A DNA stretch of 64,000 nucleotides from assembly GCF_000758665.1 (NCBI RefSeq), contig NZ_CP009285.1:2356001-2420000 (forward strand), given 5' to 3'. This DNA comes from Paenibacillus borealis. Lineage in GTDB: Bacteria; Bacillota; Bacilli; Paenibacillales; Paenibacillaceae. The translations under genes and the position numbers were made by a program. The notes beneath the pieces are model-generated. The model had not been told where the DNA came from. It did not search any database and saw only the letters and a program-made list of their open reading frames with translations. Below, one piece after another: positions 43,636-52,347 of the stretch; the stretch's first letter is position 1; each line of letters opens with the position of its first letter.

Positions 43636-44577
43636 ATGAGCACAGTAACAGAAACTAAGGGCCGGGTAATGATCGTTGATGGAATGGCTCTGCTGTTCCG
43701 GGCTTTTTATGCTACCTCTTATGGAGGATATATCCGCAAGACCAGCGCCGGGCTTCCGACGAATGCGGTGTATGGATTTTTGCAGTATTTTTTCGACGCG
43801 GTGAGTACGTTTGAGCCTTCACACGTGGTCTGCTGCTGGGATATGGGCAAGGGTACGTTCCGTACGGAGAAGTATGACGGTTACAAATCGAACCGCATTG
43901 ACGCGCCGCTGGAGCTGATCCCGCAGTTTGATCTCGTGAAAGAGGTAGTGGCCGAGCTGGGCGTGCCGAATATCGGTCTGGTGGGTTATGAGGCAGATGA
44001 CTGCATCGGTACACTGGCTTCGTGCTACAGCGGGGAGTCGGAGGTCTATATTCTAACAGGTGACCACGATATGCTGCAGCTGGTGAATGACAGCGTCAAG
44101 GTCGTGATTATGAAAAAAGGCCGCTCCAACTATAAAGTGTATGATCCTGCGGAGCTCCTGGCTGAACGTGGCCTCACCCCTGCACAGGTGATTGACCTGA
44201 AGGGCTTCATGGGCGACACCAGCGACAATTATCCCGGTGTGAAGGGCATAGGCGAGAAGACAGCAACCAAGCTGCTGACCGAATATGGCACTGTAGAAGG
44301 CGTGATCGAGAATCTGCATCTGCTGCCCAAAGGCGTGCGGGCCAAAATCGAGGCTGACCTCGATATGCTGCATCTCTCGCGGGAGCTGGCGGAAATCCGC
44401 TGCGATGTGCCGGTAGTCTGTGAACTGGCGGACTGCCTGTGGGCGCTGCAGCGGGATACTGCGGCACGTAAGTTCAACGAGCTGGAGTTCGGCAGCCTGA
44501 TGCACCTGATCGGCGGAATCGCCGAGGTGCGGGATGACCGGGGAATCGTACAGATTGAACTCGGAGATTTGGGCTGA
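43636..44577 (+). CDS. ypcP: 5'-3' exonuclease (flap-endonuclease-like)
   Basis: The protein has 313 residues with ribosome site AAGGAGAGG. It has the PIN-like nuclease core (MIVDGMALLFRAFYA; GYEADDCIGTLA; YILTGDHDMLQLV) with conserved acidic metal ligands. The helix-hairpin-helix part is FMGDTSDNYPGVKGIGEKTATKLL. It resembles the N-terminal domain of DNA polymerase I as a separate protein, as in YpcP, which processes RNA primers and Okazaki flaps. It ends with a strong terminator. Confidence 0.92.
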   Translation: MSTVTETKGRVMIVDGMALLFRAFYATSYGGYIRKTSAGLPTNAVYGFLQYFFDAVSTFEPSHVVCCWDMGKGTFRTEKYDGYKSNRIDAPLELIPQFDLVKEVVAELGVPNIGLVGYEADDCIGTLASCYSGESEVYILTGDHDMLQLVNDSVKVVIMKKGRSNYKVYDPAELLAERGLTPAQVIDLKGFMGDTSDNYPGVKGIGEKTATKLLTEYGTVEGVIENLHLLPKGVRAKIEADLDMLHLSRELAEIRCDVPVVCELADCLWALQRDTAARKFNELEFGSLMHLIGGIAEVRDDRGIVQIELGDLG

Positions 44578-44621
44578 CAAGAGCTTAGGCTTAGGCAGGC
44601 CTGAGACTCCTTATATAGCAG

Positions 44622-44659
44622 AAGACCCCTCGCGAAAGTCTCGCGTAAGGGGTCTTTTT
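44622..44659 (+). terminator. Terminator after the exonuclease gene
   Basis: AAGACCCCT pairs with AGGGGTCTT around an inner CGCGA/TCGCG stem, followed by TTTTT. Confidence 0.88.
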
Positions 44660-44698
44660 GTATTTTCCCAACTAATTTGAAATACGATCATGCCGGGC

Positions 44699-45109
44699 TC
44701 AGATGATAATTCCGTCGCAATGGTCAATCTCATGCTGAATGATCTGCGCAGTAAAGCCGGTGAAGGTCTGCTTCTGCGGCTTGAAATTACGGTCGAGGAA
44801 CTCTACCTCAATGGAATCATAACGCACAGTTCTGCGTACGCCATCATGTGACAGACAACTCTCCTCGGTTTCATAGGGATTATTACGCTTGCTGATGACC
44901 GGATTGATCATAGGGACATTTACCGGTCCGATACTGAACGCTATGATGCGCTTGTTGACACCGATCATGTCAGCTGCCATGCCGACACAGCGGTCTGCGT
45001 TCGCCCGCAAGGTATCCAGAAGATCCTCCAACACCGGCAGATCCTCTTTAGTAGCCGGAGTGGACTTCTGGCCTAAAATCGTCATATCTTTGCAAATAGG
45101 TCTGATCAT
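44699..45109 (-). CDS. Peptide deformylase-like protein
   Basis: The protein has 136 residues from the ATG at 45109, with GGAGAG just upstream. Motif 2 is EESCLS and motif 3 is QHEIDHCDG, so the three metal ligands (Cys and two His) and the catalytic Glu are present. Motif 1 reads GMAADMIG in place of GxGxAAxQ, so the usual glutamine is missing. It is shorter than standard deformylases (about 150-185). It might act on formyl-Met peptides with altered rate, or on another substrate. It is not adjacent to fmt, the usual partner. Confidence 0.8.
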   Translation of the reverse strand: MIRPICKDMTILGQKSTPATKEDLPVLEDLLDTLRANADRCVGMAADMIGVNKRIIAFSIGPVNVPMINPVISKRNNPYETEESCLSHDGVRRTVRYDSIEVEFLDRNFKPQKQTFTGFTAQIIQHEIDHCDGIII

Positions 45110-45300
45110 AGTACTCTCCATGTGTTTTATTTGGATGCCACTGCCATAATATCATCTTTTGCATCGACAATGAAATGAATCATGCCGAACAAACATGTAA
45201 AGCCGTCAGACACTTTCGGGGATATGATGGTTTTTTGCGGTGTATTGTGGGGTACGGGAGGGGCCGTATACCGTGTGTGGAGCGGAATTACAGATTAACT

Positions 45301-45329
45301 TTGCTTATTCGACAAAACTACTGTAGAAT
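45301..45329 (+). promoter_or_regulatory. Possible promoter of the surface protein-sortase pair
   Basis: TTGCTT (45301-45306), 17 bp, TAGAAT (45324-45329). Confidence 0.45.
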
Positions 45330-45378
45330 TAATGAGTATATAATGGTAAAAATTGGCAACAAAAAAGGGAGCATGCGT

Positions 45379-46863
45379 ATGAAACTGAAATATCTAAGAA
45401 TCACCGTAATTGTGCTGGTTTTCACGCTGTCGTTTTCAAGGATTTTGCTGCCCGCTTCAGCTGCGGTAATAGACATGAATTTGGGTTCAGCGGCCACTTT
45501 CGGGCTACTCGCCAAGACGATGACAACGGTTGAGACTTCCGTTTCCGGAGATACGGGAGCTATTACCCAGACCGTAATTCCACATATAACGAACGGGAAT
45601 AATTATTTAGATGATAGTATTTATCATGCTGCTGATATTGATTTGGGAAATGCCATTGGGTATGCAAATTCACAGGTGCCTACTGTTAATGGAACGGCTG
45701 GAGCGGATCTGGGAGGCGAAATCCTGCTGCCCGGTATATATAATTATCCAGGTGCAGTTAATATCAGTGCAGATGTAACTCTTAGCGGTGATGATATTTT
45801 TATCTTCCAAATTGCAGGGACATTGGATACAGCAGCCGGTACGAAAATTCTATTAACAGACGGGGCACAAGCCTGTAATATCTATTGGGTGGTAAACGGG
45901 GCCACGACACTCGCGGCCAATACGGAGTTCAAAGGCAGTTTATTGAGTCAATCTTCAGCAACCACGGTTGGTATTAATACTATTATAAATGGCAGAATTC
46001 TGTCACAAAATGCAGTTACATTCACTGGCCCGGGCCCGTCTAACATTACTGTTCCGGTTTGTGTACAGGAGCCGCCTGTGGAACCACCGGTACAACCGCC
46101 TGTAGTAACAGATGCACCAACGCCAATACCGGCCACAGCAACGCCAGTACCAGCCACAGCAACGCCAGTACCGGCTACAGTAACGCCAGTACCAGCCACG
46201 GCCACGCCAGCACCGGCCACAGCAACGCCAGTACCAGCCACGGCAACACCAGTACCAGCCACAGCAACACCAGTACCGGCCACAGCAACGCCAGTACCGG
46301 CCACAGCAACGCCAGTACCGGCCACGGCCACGCCAATATCAGCATCAGTAACACCAATGCCGGCCACGCCAACGCCAGCAACAGTAACGCTAATGCCGGC
46401 TACAGCAACGCCTGGCCCCGCTGCTTCATCTGCCAATACTCCTGCCGCTTCATCTCCTGCGGAGCTGCCTGCAGTGCCTGATTGGATTGTTGCAACGGAA
46501 TGGCTTAAAGTAGGCTTACTTCCAGACGGGGATATAGTTATTGATGCAAAGCTTCCTGATCATCAAGAAGAAACTGGTGTGTGGAATTTCGATCTGGGGG
46601 GAAAGGTATACAATATAGAAGGAACTGAAAGTGTCAAGTATAGGATCGCTAAAGCACCGGTAGGGACTTATAATATTCTGGTGACATTCACCTCCCATAA
46701 CGGAACAGTGTTTAAGTTTGAGGCGGTTCCCGTATCTGTACCTACAGTCAACGGAGGCCAGCTTCCGGCTACCGCGACGCCGTGGTACAACTTGCTTCTC
46801 TCCGGATCTCTATTAACCATAATGGGAGGAGTAATCTTATGGAGGAGAAAGCTTCGTGAATAA
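45379..46863 (+). CDS. Cell-wall-anchored ice-binding-like (DUF3494) protein
   Basis: The ATG at 45379 is 7 nt after AAGGGAG; the ATG at 45373 is too close. This gives 494 residues. After a signal peptide (cleavage near ASA-AVI, residue 30), residues 32-220 are a DUF3494 beta-helix: LGSAATFGLLAKT, GEILLPGIYNYPGAVNISADVTLSGDDIFIFQIAGTL and GRILSQNAVTF are family phrases. A Pro/Thr/Ala stalk of about a dozen 7-residue repeats (ATPVPAT) follows, then a short globular domain (about 370-450). The C-terminus is a sorting signal: LPATA, a hydrophobic helix and RRKLRE. Ice binding is known for some members; others are adhesins. The next gene is its likely sortase. Confidence 0.85.
   Translation: MKLKYLRITVIVLVFTLSFSRILLPASAAVIDMNLGSAATFGLLAKTMTTVETSVSGDTGAITQTVIPHITNGNNYLDDSIYHAADIDLGNAIGYANSQVPTVNGTAGADLGGEILLPGIYNYPGAVNISADVTLSGDDIFIFQIAGTLDTAAGTKILLTDGAQACNIYWVVNGATTLAANTEFKGSLLSQSSATTVGINTIINGRILSQNAVTFTGPGPSNITVPVCVQEPPVEPPVQPPVVTDAPTPIPATATPVPATATPVPATVTPVPATATPAPATATPVPATATPVPATATPVPATATPVPATATPVPATATPISASVTPMPATPTPATVTLMPATATPGPAASSANTPAASSPAELPAVPDWIVATEWLKVGLLPDGDIVIDAKLPDHQEETGVWNFDLGGKVYNIEGTESVKYRIAKAPVGTYNILVTFTSHNGTVFKFEAVPVSVPTVNGGQLPATATPWYNLLLSGSLLTIMGGVILWRRKLRE
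46120..46412 (+). repeat. 21-bp coding repeats for the Pro/Thr stalk
   Basis: About a dozen near-identical 21-bp units (GCCACAGCAACGCCAGTACCG type) encode the ATPVPAT stalk. Such a tract can expand or shrink in frame. Confidence 0.85.
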
Positions 46864-47548
46864 ACGGCACACTGGGCATAAAGTAAAAGCCGGAAAACTA
46901 ATATACATGATCTCCCTGGGATCAATGCTTCTGGGGATCCTGTCTATCTCTTGGGCCCTGATTCATATTCAGGCGCAAGCCGTTCCCGTTGCTTATAATG
47001 AGAATACTGATCTTATCCCAATTCAGGCTGATCTGCGTAATAGTGCAAGGAGCAGCATCGCCGTTCCGGCAGAAGCAGGCGATTCCGGCAGCCTGCCGCC
47101 GCAGGATGATATCCTTTATCCTATTAGGCCGCTTGAAGGCGATGTTATCGGACAGCTGATAATTCCGGCATTACAGCAAATTCTTCCGATTATTCACGGG
47201 ACGAACGAGGATGAGCTGGAGAAAGGAATTGGACATTTCCCGGAAAGCGTCCTGCCGGGTGAGAATAACAATTCGGTTCTCTCCGGACACCGGGATACAG
47301 TCTTTGCCAAATTAGGCGAGCTGGAAATAGGAAACGAGCTTGTCGTTGATACATCAGCCGGTTCTTTCACCTATAAGATAAGTGCTATACGGATTGTTCA
47401 TAAAGACGATAAAACGATTATTGTACCTACAGACCACGCTGTCCTAACCGTAAGCACCTGCTATCCCTTTCACTTTATCGGCGCAGCTCCCGACCGTTAT
47501 ATTCTCATCGCAGACCTGATCGATGAAGTCCGTTCCCCCCAAACATGA
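46856..47548 (+). CDS. Class D-like sortase
   Basis: The protein has 230 residues with a GTG start overlapping the substrate gene by 8 bp; GGAGGAG is upstream. One transmembrane segment (about 14-38) anchors it. The sortase domain (about 95-225) has the catalytic His145 in SGHRDT, Cys202 in TVSTCYPF and the Arg in APDRYILIA. The substrate directly upstream carries LPATA, close to the LPxTA motif used by class D enzymes. This is a dedicated anchor pair for one surface protein. Confidence 0.9.
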   Translation: MNKRHTGHKVKAGKLIYMISLGSMLLGILSISWALIHIQAQAVPVAYNENTDLIPIQADLRNSARSSIAVPAEAGDSGSLPPQDDILYPIRPLEGDVIGQLIIPALQQILPIIHGTNEDELEKGIGHFPESVLPGENNNSVLSGHRDTVFAKLGELEIGNELVVDTSAGSFTYKISAIRIVHKDDKTIIVPTDHAVLTVSTCYPFHFIGAAPDRYILIADLIDEVRSPQT

Positions 47549-47568
47549 AGACCTTTCGGCTTTCCTTT

Positions 47569-47603
47569 ATCCTTTGACATCTTGGTGTCAAAGGATTTTT
47601 TTT
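47569..47603 (+). terminator. Terminator after the sortase gene
   Basis: CCTTTGACA and TGTCAAAGG around TCTTGG are followed by A and eight T. Confidence 0.9.
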
Positions 47604-47714
47604 GGAGGGAAAACGGGCCTGACAACCCAAAGCGGTACTTTATCCTATGTGCCACCTCAGCGAAGGATGGAAAGATTCTTAAGAAACGGTAGCACGAGCC
47701 ACATAATTTAAAGA

Positions 47715-47744
47715 TTGACGAACCGGCGGAAGCCTGACTATAAT
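47715..47744 (+). promoter_or_regulatory. Promoter of the arabinofuranosidase gene
   Basis: TTGACG (47715-47720), an 18-bp spacer and TATAAT (47739-47744), 60 bp upstream of the start codon. Confidence 0.7.
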
Positions 47745-47804
47745 ATTAATATAAGTGTTAAATGATTAACAAATATATTAACTTAAAGAGGAGCGTTAAC
47801 TGAA

Positions 47805-49301
47805 ATGGCAGAACGCATCGTACTGAACACTGACATCCGCAAAGGCACAATTAACCGCAACATCTATGGACATTTCGCTGAGCATCTGGGACGCTGTATC
47901 TATGAAGGCATCTGGGTAGGGGAAGATTCGGCGATTCCGAACACGAAGGGGATCCGCAACGATGTAGTGGAAGCGCTTAAGGAAATGAAGATTCCCGTAT
48001 TGCGCTGGCCGGGCGGCTGCTTCGCCGATGAATACCACTGGAAGGACGGCATTGGACCGAGTGAAGAACGCAAGCGGATGATCAATACCCATTGGGGCGG
48101 TGCGGTTGAGAACAATCATTTTGGTACACATGAATTCATGCGGCTCTGCGCCATGCTGGAATGTGAGCCGTACATCAACGGCAATGTAGGGAGCGGAACG
48201 GTACAGGAGATGTCCGAGTGGGTTGAGTATTTGACCTTTAACGGTGTATCGCCAATGGCTGAGCTGCGCCAGAAGAACGGCCAGGAAGAGGCCTGGAGTG
48301 TAGCTTACTTCGGCGTGGGCAATGAGAACTGGGGCTGCGGCGGCAATATGCGTCCTGAATATTATGCTGACCTGTACCGCCGTTACCAGACTTATGTGCG
48401 CAATTATGGGGATAACAAAATTCACCGGATCGCCTGCGGCGCCAATTCGGATGATTATAACTGGACCGAAGTGCTGATGCGTGAAGCGACCCGGTTCATG
48501 GATTCGCTTACCCTGCACTACTACACCCTGCCGACTTCGGATTGGGCGAATAAAGGTGCAGCTACCGGCTATGGAACGGATGAATATTTCAACACATTGA
48601 AGAAGGCGCTGTTCATGGATGAGCTGGTTACCCGCCACAGTGTCATTATGGACAAATACGATCCGGACAAAAGAGTGGGCCTGATCGTTGATGAATGGGG
48701 CACCTGGTATGATGTGGAACCCGGTACGAACCCTGGATTCCTCTACCAGCAGAATACGATCCGCGATGCGCTGGTTGCCGGTCTGACCCTGAATATCTTC
48801 CACAAGCACAGCGACCGTGTGCGGATGGCGAACATTGCCCAGACCGTTAACGTGCTGCAGGCGGTCATTCTGACCGAAGGCGAGAAAATGCTGCTGACTC
48901 CAACCTATCATGTATTCAACATGTACAAGGTCCACCAGGATGCGCAGCTGCTGGATCTGACAGTGGATAGCCCGTTATACAGCTATGAGGGTGCGGAGAT
49001 TCCTGAAGTATCTGCTTCGGCTTCTGTAACAGCAGAGGGCGTGATTCATGTCAGCCTGTGCAACCTGAATCATGAAGCATCGGCTGCATTACCGCTGGAG
49101 CTGCGGGGCCTTGCCGGACAACCTGCAACCGTAAGCGGTACTACACTTGCCGGGTCTTCCATCGATGCCCACAATACCTTCGAGCAGCCGGAAGCGGTAG
49201 TGCCGCAGCCGTTCACCGCCTTCAAGCTTGAAGGAAATAAGCTTACAGTTGAACTGCCGCCAATGTCGGTGACAGTACTGGCAATTACTCCGGGAGCTTA
49301 A
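47805..49301 (+). CDS. abfA: Alpha-L-arabinofuranosidase, GH51
   Basis: The protein has 498 residues, the normal length, with no signal peptide, so it acts in the cytoplasm. The catalytic acid/base is Glu174 in GNENWGCGG and the nucleophile is Glu297 in [11 protein letters not shown]. The N-terminal '[18 protein letters not shown]' and '[20 protein letters not shown]' are GH51 marks. A C-terminal beta domain (about 390-498) completes it. It releases L-arabinose from imported arabino-oligosaccharides. The sugar ABC system at 15.5-19.4 kb could take up the monosaccharide; an oligosaccharide importer is not in the window. Confidence 0.96.
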   Translation: MAERIVLNTDIRKGTINRNIYGHFAEHLGRCIYEGIWVGEDSAIPNTKGIRNDVVEALKEMKIPVLRWPGGCFADEYHWKDGIGPSEERKRMINTHWGGAVENNHFGTHEFMRLCAMLECEPYINGNVGSGTVQEMSEWVEYLTFNGVSPMAELRQKNGQEEAWSVAYFGVGNENWGCGGNMRPEYYADLYRRYQTYVRNYGDNKIHRIACGANSDDYNWTEVLMREATRFMDSLTLHYYTLPTSDWANKGAATGYGTDEYFNTLKKALFMDELVTRHSVIMDKYDPDKRVGLIVDEWGTWYDVEPGTNPGFLYQQNTIRDALVAGLTLNIFHKHSDRVRMANIAQTVNVLQAVILTEGEKMLLTPTYHVFNMYKVHQDAQLLDLTVDSPLYSYEGAEIPEVSASASVTAEGVIHVSLCNLNHEASAALPLELRGLAGQPATVSGTTLAGSSIDAHNTFEQPEAVVPQPFTAFKLEGNKLTVELPPMSVTVLAITPGA

Positions 49302-49317
49302 AGAGAAGGGAAGCAGC

Positions 49318-49593
49318 ATGACTACAACTTCAGCGTGTAAAGGATGCCGGGAGGATTACAAAGTGACGGAAGCGCAGATTGCCCGGATTCTCGCCTCCTC
49401 CATGTTCAATCCGGAGAATACAGCCCCGGACGAAGTCTATGCCAAGCGGGTTGCGCTATGCGAAGCTTGTCCCAAGCTGCAGGATGGTGTAACCTGCATT
49501 GCCTGCGGCTGTATTATACCGGTTGTGGCCCGGCTGAAGGCGCGCGGCTGTCCGCTGCCGGGCGGCGGCCTGTGGCAGCCGTTGACGGATTAA
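49318..49593 (+). CDS. Small Cys-rich protein (DUF6171-like)
   Basis: The protein has 91 residues and starts 16 bp after abfA. Cysteines are arranged as CKGC near residue 7 and CEACPKLQDGVTCIACGCIIPVVARLKARGCPLP (about 50-83), a likely zinc or Fe-S knuckle. This resembles the DUF6171 group of small Bacilli proteins. There is no signal peptide. Its link to arabinose use is only positional. Confidence 0.65.
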   Translation: MTTTSACKGCREDYKVTEAQIARILASSMFNPENTAPDEVYAKRVALCEACPKLQDGVTCIACGCIIPVVARLKARGCPLPGGGLWQPLTD

Positions 49594-49628
49594 ACTGCAA
49601 AGCTGGCCTGTAATATACCCGTAATCAA

Positions 49629-49677
49629 AACAGCGGCAGCGGGGGACCTGAGCCTAAGGTCTCCCGCTGCCGCTGTT
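49629..49677. terminator. Bidirectional terminator between convergent genes
   Basis: The 15-bp arms AACAGCGGCAGCGGG (49629-49643) and its complement (49663-49677) enclose an inner GACCT/AGGTC stem. Both ends are flanked by short A or T runs. Confidence 0.8.
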
Positions 49678-49698
49678 TGCTGCCCCATCCTGTCCGGG

Positions 49699-50640
49699 TC
49701 ATTCCGTCCGGCTGGGACTTGCCGAAGCTTCAACTGCATCTGTATAGAATAGTTCAAACACAAGATCCTCGTTATAGTTGCCGAACCCCTTGCCGAACAA
49801 GGTAAGGCCGCCGATATGCTCCGCATCCTCTTCCACAGAGACCTTGAACGTCCATTGCTTATCACGGATGCCGACCTGCTCCAGCGTAACCTCTGACAGC
49901 TTCTGCCCGTCCATGAATGTGCCTGCGGGTGTAATCCGCAGCTGCTTAAGCAGTCCATATTGATTGGTGAGCGCAGGCCACCAGGCTGGAGTGTATTTGC
50001 CCGGACTGTCCCCGTAGTCTCCGGGGCTGGTCCAGAAGCCGAGCCGCTGACCGTTCAATGTGAAGGTGATGTCAGAAGGCCAGTTATTATTGATGGACGG
50101 GGCTTCGGAGGCAATTTCCATCGTGATGACCAGTTCCTCAGGCTTCTGGCTGGACAGCAGGAAGTTCGGGATTTTGTATTCCACGAATCCTTTGCCGAAC
50201 CACAGAATACCCGCATTCACCCGCTCCTGATCCCAGAAATACCGCGGATCGTCAAAGTTGCCGATTACCCGCTCGGTCGTAGATAAGCCGCAGGTCGGTT
50301 CAATCTGGAAATCGGAGTAGTGGCCGACCGGTATCTCCTTGCGGTAGCCCCGGCGCTGTGTTCTGGCTTGTCCGGGAAAAATAATCTCTGCCCCCTCGGT
50401 GGCCAGTGTACAAATCTTCTGCAGTCCGCTCCGTCCGGGAGCCATGTGGCTGCGGATCAGCCCGGCTGCTTCCAGCTTGCGCACATGCATCGTCATAATG
50501 GCACTGCTGAGCTTCAGCGCGCCGGCCAGTTCCTTGACGTTCATGGGCTGTTCAGACAGCAGCCGCAGCATCTGCAGGCGCACAGTACTGGATAACGCTT
50601 CGTACACGGGTAAGGAATGTTCGGTTAGATCAAGTTTCAT
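49699..50640 (-). CDS. ArsR-type regulator with a large C-terminal domain
   Basis: The protein has 313 residues with ribosome site GTGGAGG. The N-terminal winged helix (about 10-85, ALSSTVRLQMLRLLSEQPMNVKELAGALKLSSAIMTMHVRKLEAAG) is ArsR-like. It lacks the usual metal-binding Cys box. The remaining 220 residues form a beta-rich domain (WFGKGFVEYKIPNF, NGQRLGFWTSPGDYGDSPGKYTP) that occurs in similar regulators in Paenibacillus-like genomes. It may bind a sugar. It faces abfA across a shared terminator and could regulate it; no operator was identified. Confidence 0.75.
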   Translation of the reverse strand: MKLDLTEHSLPVYEALSSTVRLQMLRLLSEQPMNVKELAGALKLSSAIMTMHVRKLEAAGLIRSHMAPGRSGLQKICTLATEGAEIIFPGQARTQRRGYRKEIPVGHYSDFQIEPTCGLSTTERVIGNFDDPRYFWDQERVNAGILWFGKGFVEYKIPNFLLSSQKPEELVITMEIASEAPSINNNWPSDITFTLNGQRLGFWTSPGDYGDSPGKYTPAWWPALTNQYGLLKQLRITPAGTFMDGQKLSEVTLEQVGIRDKQWTFKVSVEEDAEHIGGLTLFGKGFGNYNEDLVFELFYTDAVEASASPSRTE

Positions 50641-50837
50641 GCGATGCCTCCACGTTCAGGTTATATAGTTAATAATTATATTACTCAAATGACATTCTTA
50701 CAAGCATATGAACATTGCCTCACAAATAAATGAAGCTGCCTTACAAGCAAATGAACACTGCGCATCGCAGCCGCTCCAATTTTATCACAGACATGCAGAG
50801 CCTGTTCCGCTATGATGTAGGATGGATTAGCGATGTA

Positions 50838-51222
50838 ACAAGGTGCTCTTGCCGGATCAGGCAAGGGATAACAGGGAATCGGGTGCAAGTCCCGAGCGGT
50901 CCCGCCACTGTAAGGAAGAGCTGAACTTCAAGAAGTCACTTGGGGAAATCCCCGGGGAAGACGAAGGATGTAGCGCCCGTATTCCAAGCCAGGAGACCTA
51001 CCTTGATTACGCACACCACGACTCTACGCGGATAGGAGCGGTGTACGGATAGGTTAATGAGATGAGGCGATGTGCCTGCAGGACCGGAGGGAATCTTGAA
51101 GATCAGAGCCGGTTCAATGTTATGCAGACACAGCGTTGAGCGGCCATGCGGAGCAGACCGGGTGCAGAACCCCTTGTTGGCGCACGGCAGTGCTCTCTAT
51201 CGAATCATACCTGCGTACATAC
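50838..51222 (+). promoter_or_regulatory. Cobalamin (B12) riboswitch and expression platform
   Basis: Core segments of the class are present in order: GGGTGCAAGTCCC (50881-50893), CCGCCACTGTAA (50902-50913), and the B12 box AGCCAGGAGACCTACC (50987-51002). The aptamer covers about 50838-51010. A linker leads to a terminator hairpin at 51223-51251, 36 bp before cbiM. Bound adenosylcobalamin should favour termination and so shut the cobalamin operon. The gap 50641-50837 shows no gene. Confidence 0.93.
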
Positions 51223-51251
51223 ACTCCCACCCTGAAGGGCGGGAGTTTTTT
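51223..51251 (+). terminator. Riboswitch-controlled terminator before cbiM
   Basis: ACTCCC..GGGAGT with an inner CCCTGAAGGG is followed by six T (51246-51251). Confidence 0.85.
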
Positions 51252-51286
51252 GGTTTGCTAAATTTAAGAAACTTGGAGGCTGACGA

Positions 51287-52051
51287 ATGAAGAAACGCGG
51301 ATTTTGGAGTTTTGCGGCGCTGATTGCCGGATTTACAGTGTACTTTATGCTGAATGAACCGGGAACGGCCCAGGCTATGCACATTATGGAAGGTTTTCTG
51401 CCGGTAGGCTGGGCTGTGTTCTGGTGGGTGGCGTTCTTACCGTTCTTTGTGCTCGGTATTATCAGGCTTAGATCGATGACCAAGGAGAATCCGGAGCTGA
51501 AGCTGCTGCTGGGTCTGGCAGGGGCGTTCACCTTCGTTCTATCGGCGCTCAAAATGCCTTCCGTTACAGGAAGCAGCTCGCATCCAACAGGTACCGGACT
51601 TGGCGCAGTTATGCTGGGGCCGCTCCCGATGGGCGTAATCGGCTCAGTCGTCCTGTTGTTTCAGGCGCTGCTTCTGGCGCACGGGGGAATCACTACGCTT
51701 GGGGCGAATGCGTTCTCGATGGCGGTCGCGGGGCCTTTTGCCGGATATGCAGTGTATAAGCTGATGATGAAGCTGCCTGACCGCGAGAAGCTGGCCTTGT
51801 TCTGTGCGGCAGCGGTTGCCGATCTGATGACCTATGTAGTGACTTCCTTTCAGCTTGCGGTGGCTTTTCCGGCTGCGGATGGCGGGGTCCTGGCGTCTTT
51901 TCTCAAATTCGGGGGGATCTTTGCCGTGACGCAGATTCCGCTGGCTATCAGCGAAGGGCTGCTGACCGTATTATTGTGGAACTGGCTGAAATCGTATAGT
52001 CCGAATGAAATGTCGCTCCTGAAACGCAAGGTCAAAGGGGGAAATGCATAA
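51287..52051 (+). CDS. cbiM: Cobalt ECF transporter S component CbiM
   Basis: The protein has 254 residues. The first segment is a cleavable leader that ends before MHIMEGFLP; the new N-terminal Met-His pair is the cobalt-binding site of the family. His in SSSHPTGTG is a further ligand. About seven transmembrane segments follow, with PLPMGVIG and [19 protein letters not shown] as family marks. It selects Co2+ for import to feed the operon's ring synthesis. First gene after the riboswitch; overlaps cbiN by one base. Confidence 0.95.
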   Translation: MKKRGFWSFAALIAGFTVYFMLNEPGTAQAMHIMEGFLPVGWAVFWWVAFLPFFVLGIIRLRSMTKENPELKLLLGLAGAFTFVLSALKMPSVTGSSSHPTGTGLGAVMLGPLPMGVIGSVVLLFQALLLAHGGITTLGANAFSMAVAGPFAGYAVYKLMMKLPDREKLALFCAAAVADLMTYVVTSFQLAVAFPAADGGVLASFLKFGGIFAVTQIPLAISEGLLTVLLWNWLKSYSPNEMSLLKRKVKGGNA

Positions 52052-52347
52052 TGAGCAATAAATGGAAAAATGGATTAATGCTGCTGGCCGTAGTATTGCT
52101 GTGTGTCTTGCCGCTGCTGTTCGTTAATGGTGAATTCGGCGGGGCCGATGATGCGGCCGAAGGGGTAATCACAGAGATTAACCCGGAATATGAACCTTGG
52201 TTCAAGCCGCTGACCGAACTCCCGGGTGAGACGGAGAGTATGCTGTTCGCACTTCAGGCGGCGATTGGCGCCGGCGTGATCGGATATTCACTGGGGCTGC
52301 TGAAAGGGAAGCAAGGCCAGCCGAAGCAGAACAGCATCAGCAAGTGA
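52051..52347 (+). CDS. cbiN: Cobalt transporter accessory subunit CbiN
   Basis: The protein has 98 residues and two transmembrane segments (about 7-25 and 70-88), with the outside loop FGGADDAAEGVITEINPEYEPWF typical of CbiN. It assists metal loading of CbiM. It overlaps cbiQ by 4 bp. Confidence 0.93.
   Translation: MSNKWKNGLMLLAVVLLCVLPLLFVNGEFGGADDAAEGVITEINPEYEPWFKPLTELPGETESMLFALQAAIGAGVIGYSLGLLKGKQGQPKQNSISK

Noticed and set aside
43636..44577. Truncated DNA polymerase I
   Set aside because: A stand-alone 5'-3' exonuclease of this length is a normal Bacilli gene, with its own start site and terminator.
45948..46436. Minus-strand VAVAGTGVAVAG repeat protein
   Set aside because: It is the reverse reading of the Pro/Thr stalk repeats of the surface protein.
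47796..48935. 379-codon minus-strand frame under abfA
   Set aside because: The plus strand is a full GH51 enzyme with both catalytic Glu residues.
51072..51290. 72-codon frame before cbiM
   Set aside because: It lies in the riboswitch expression platform and includes the terminator.
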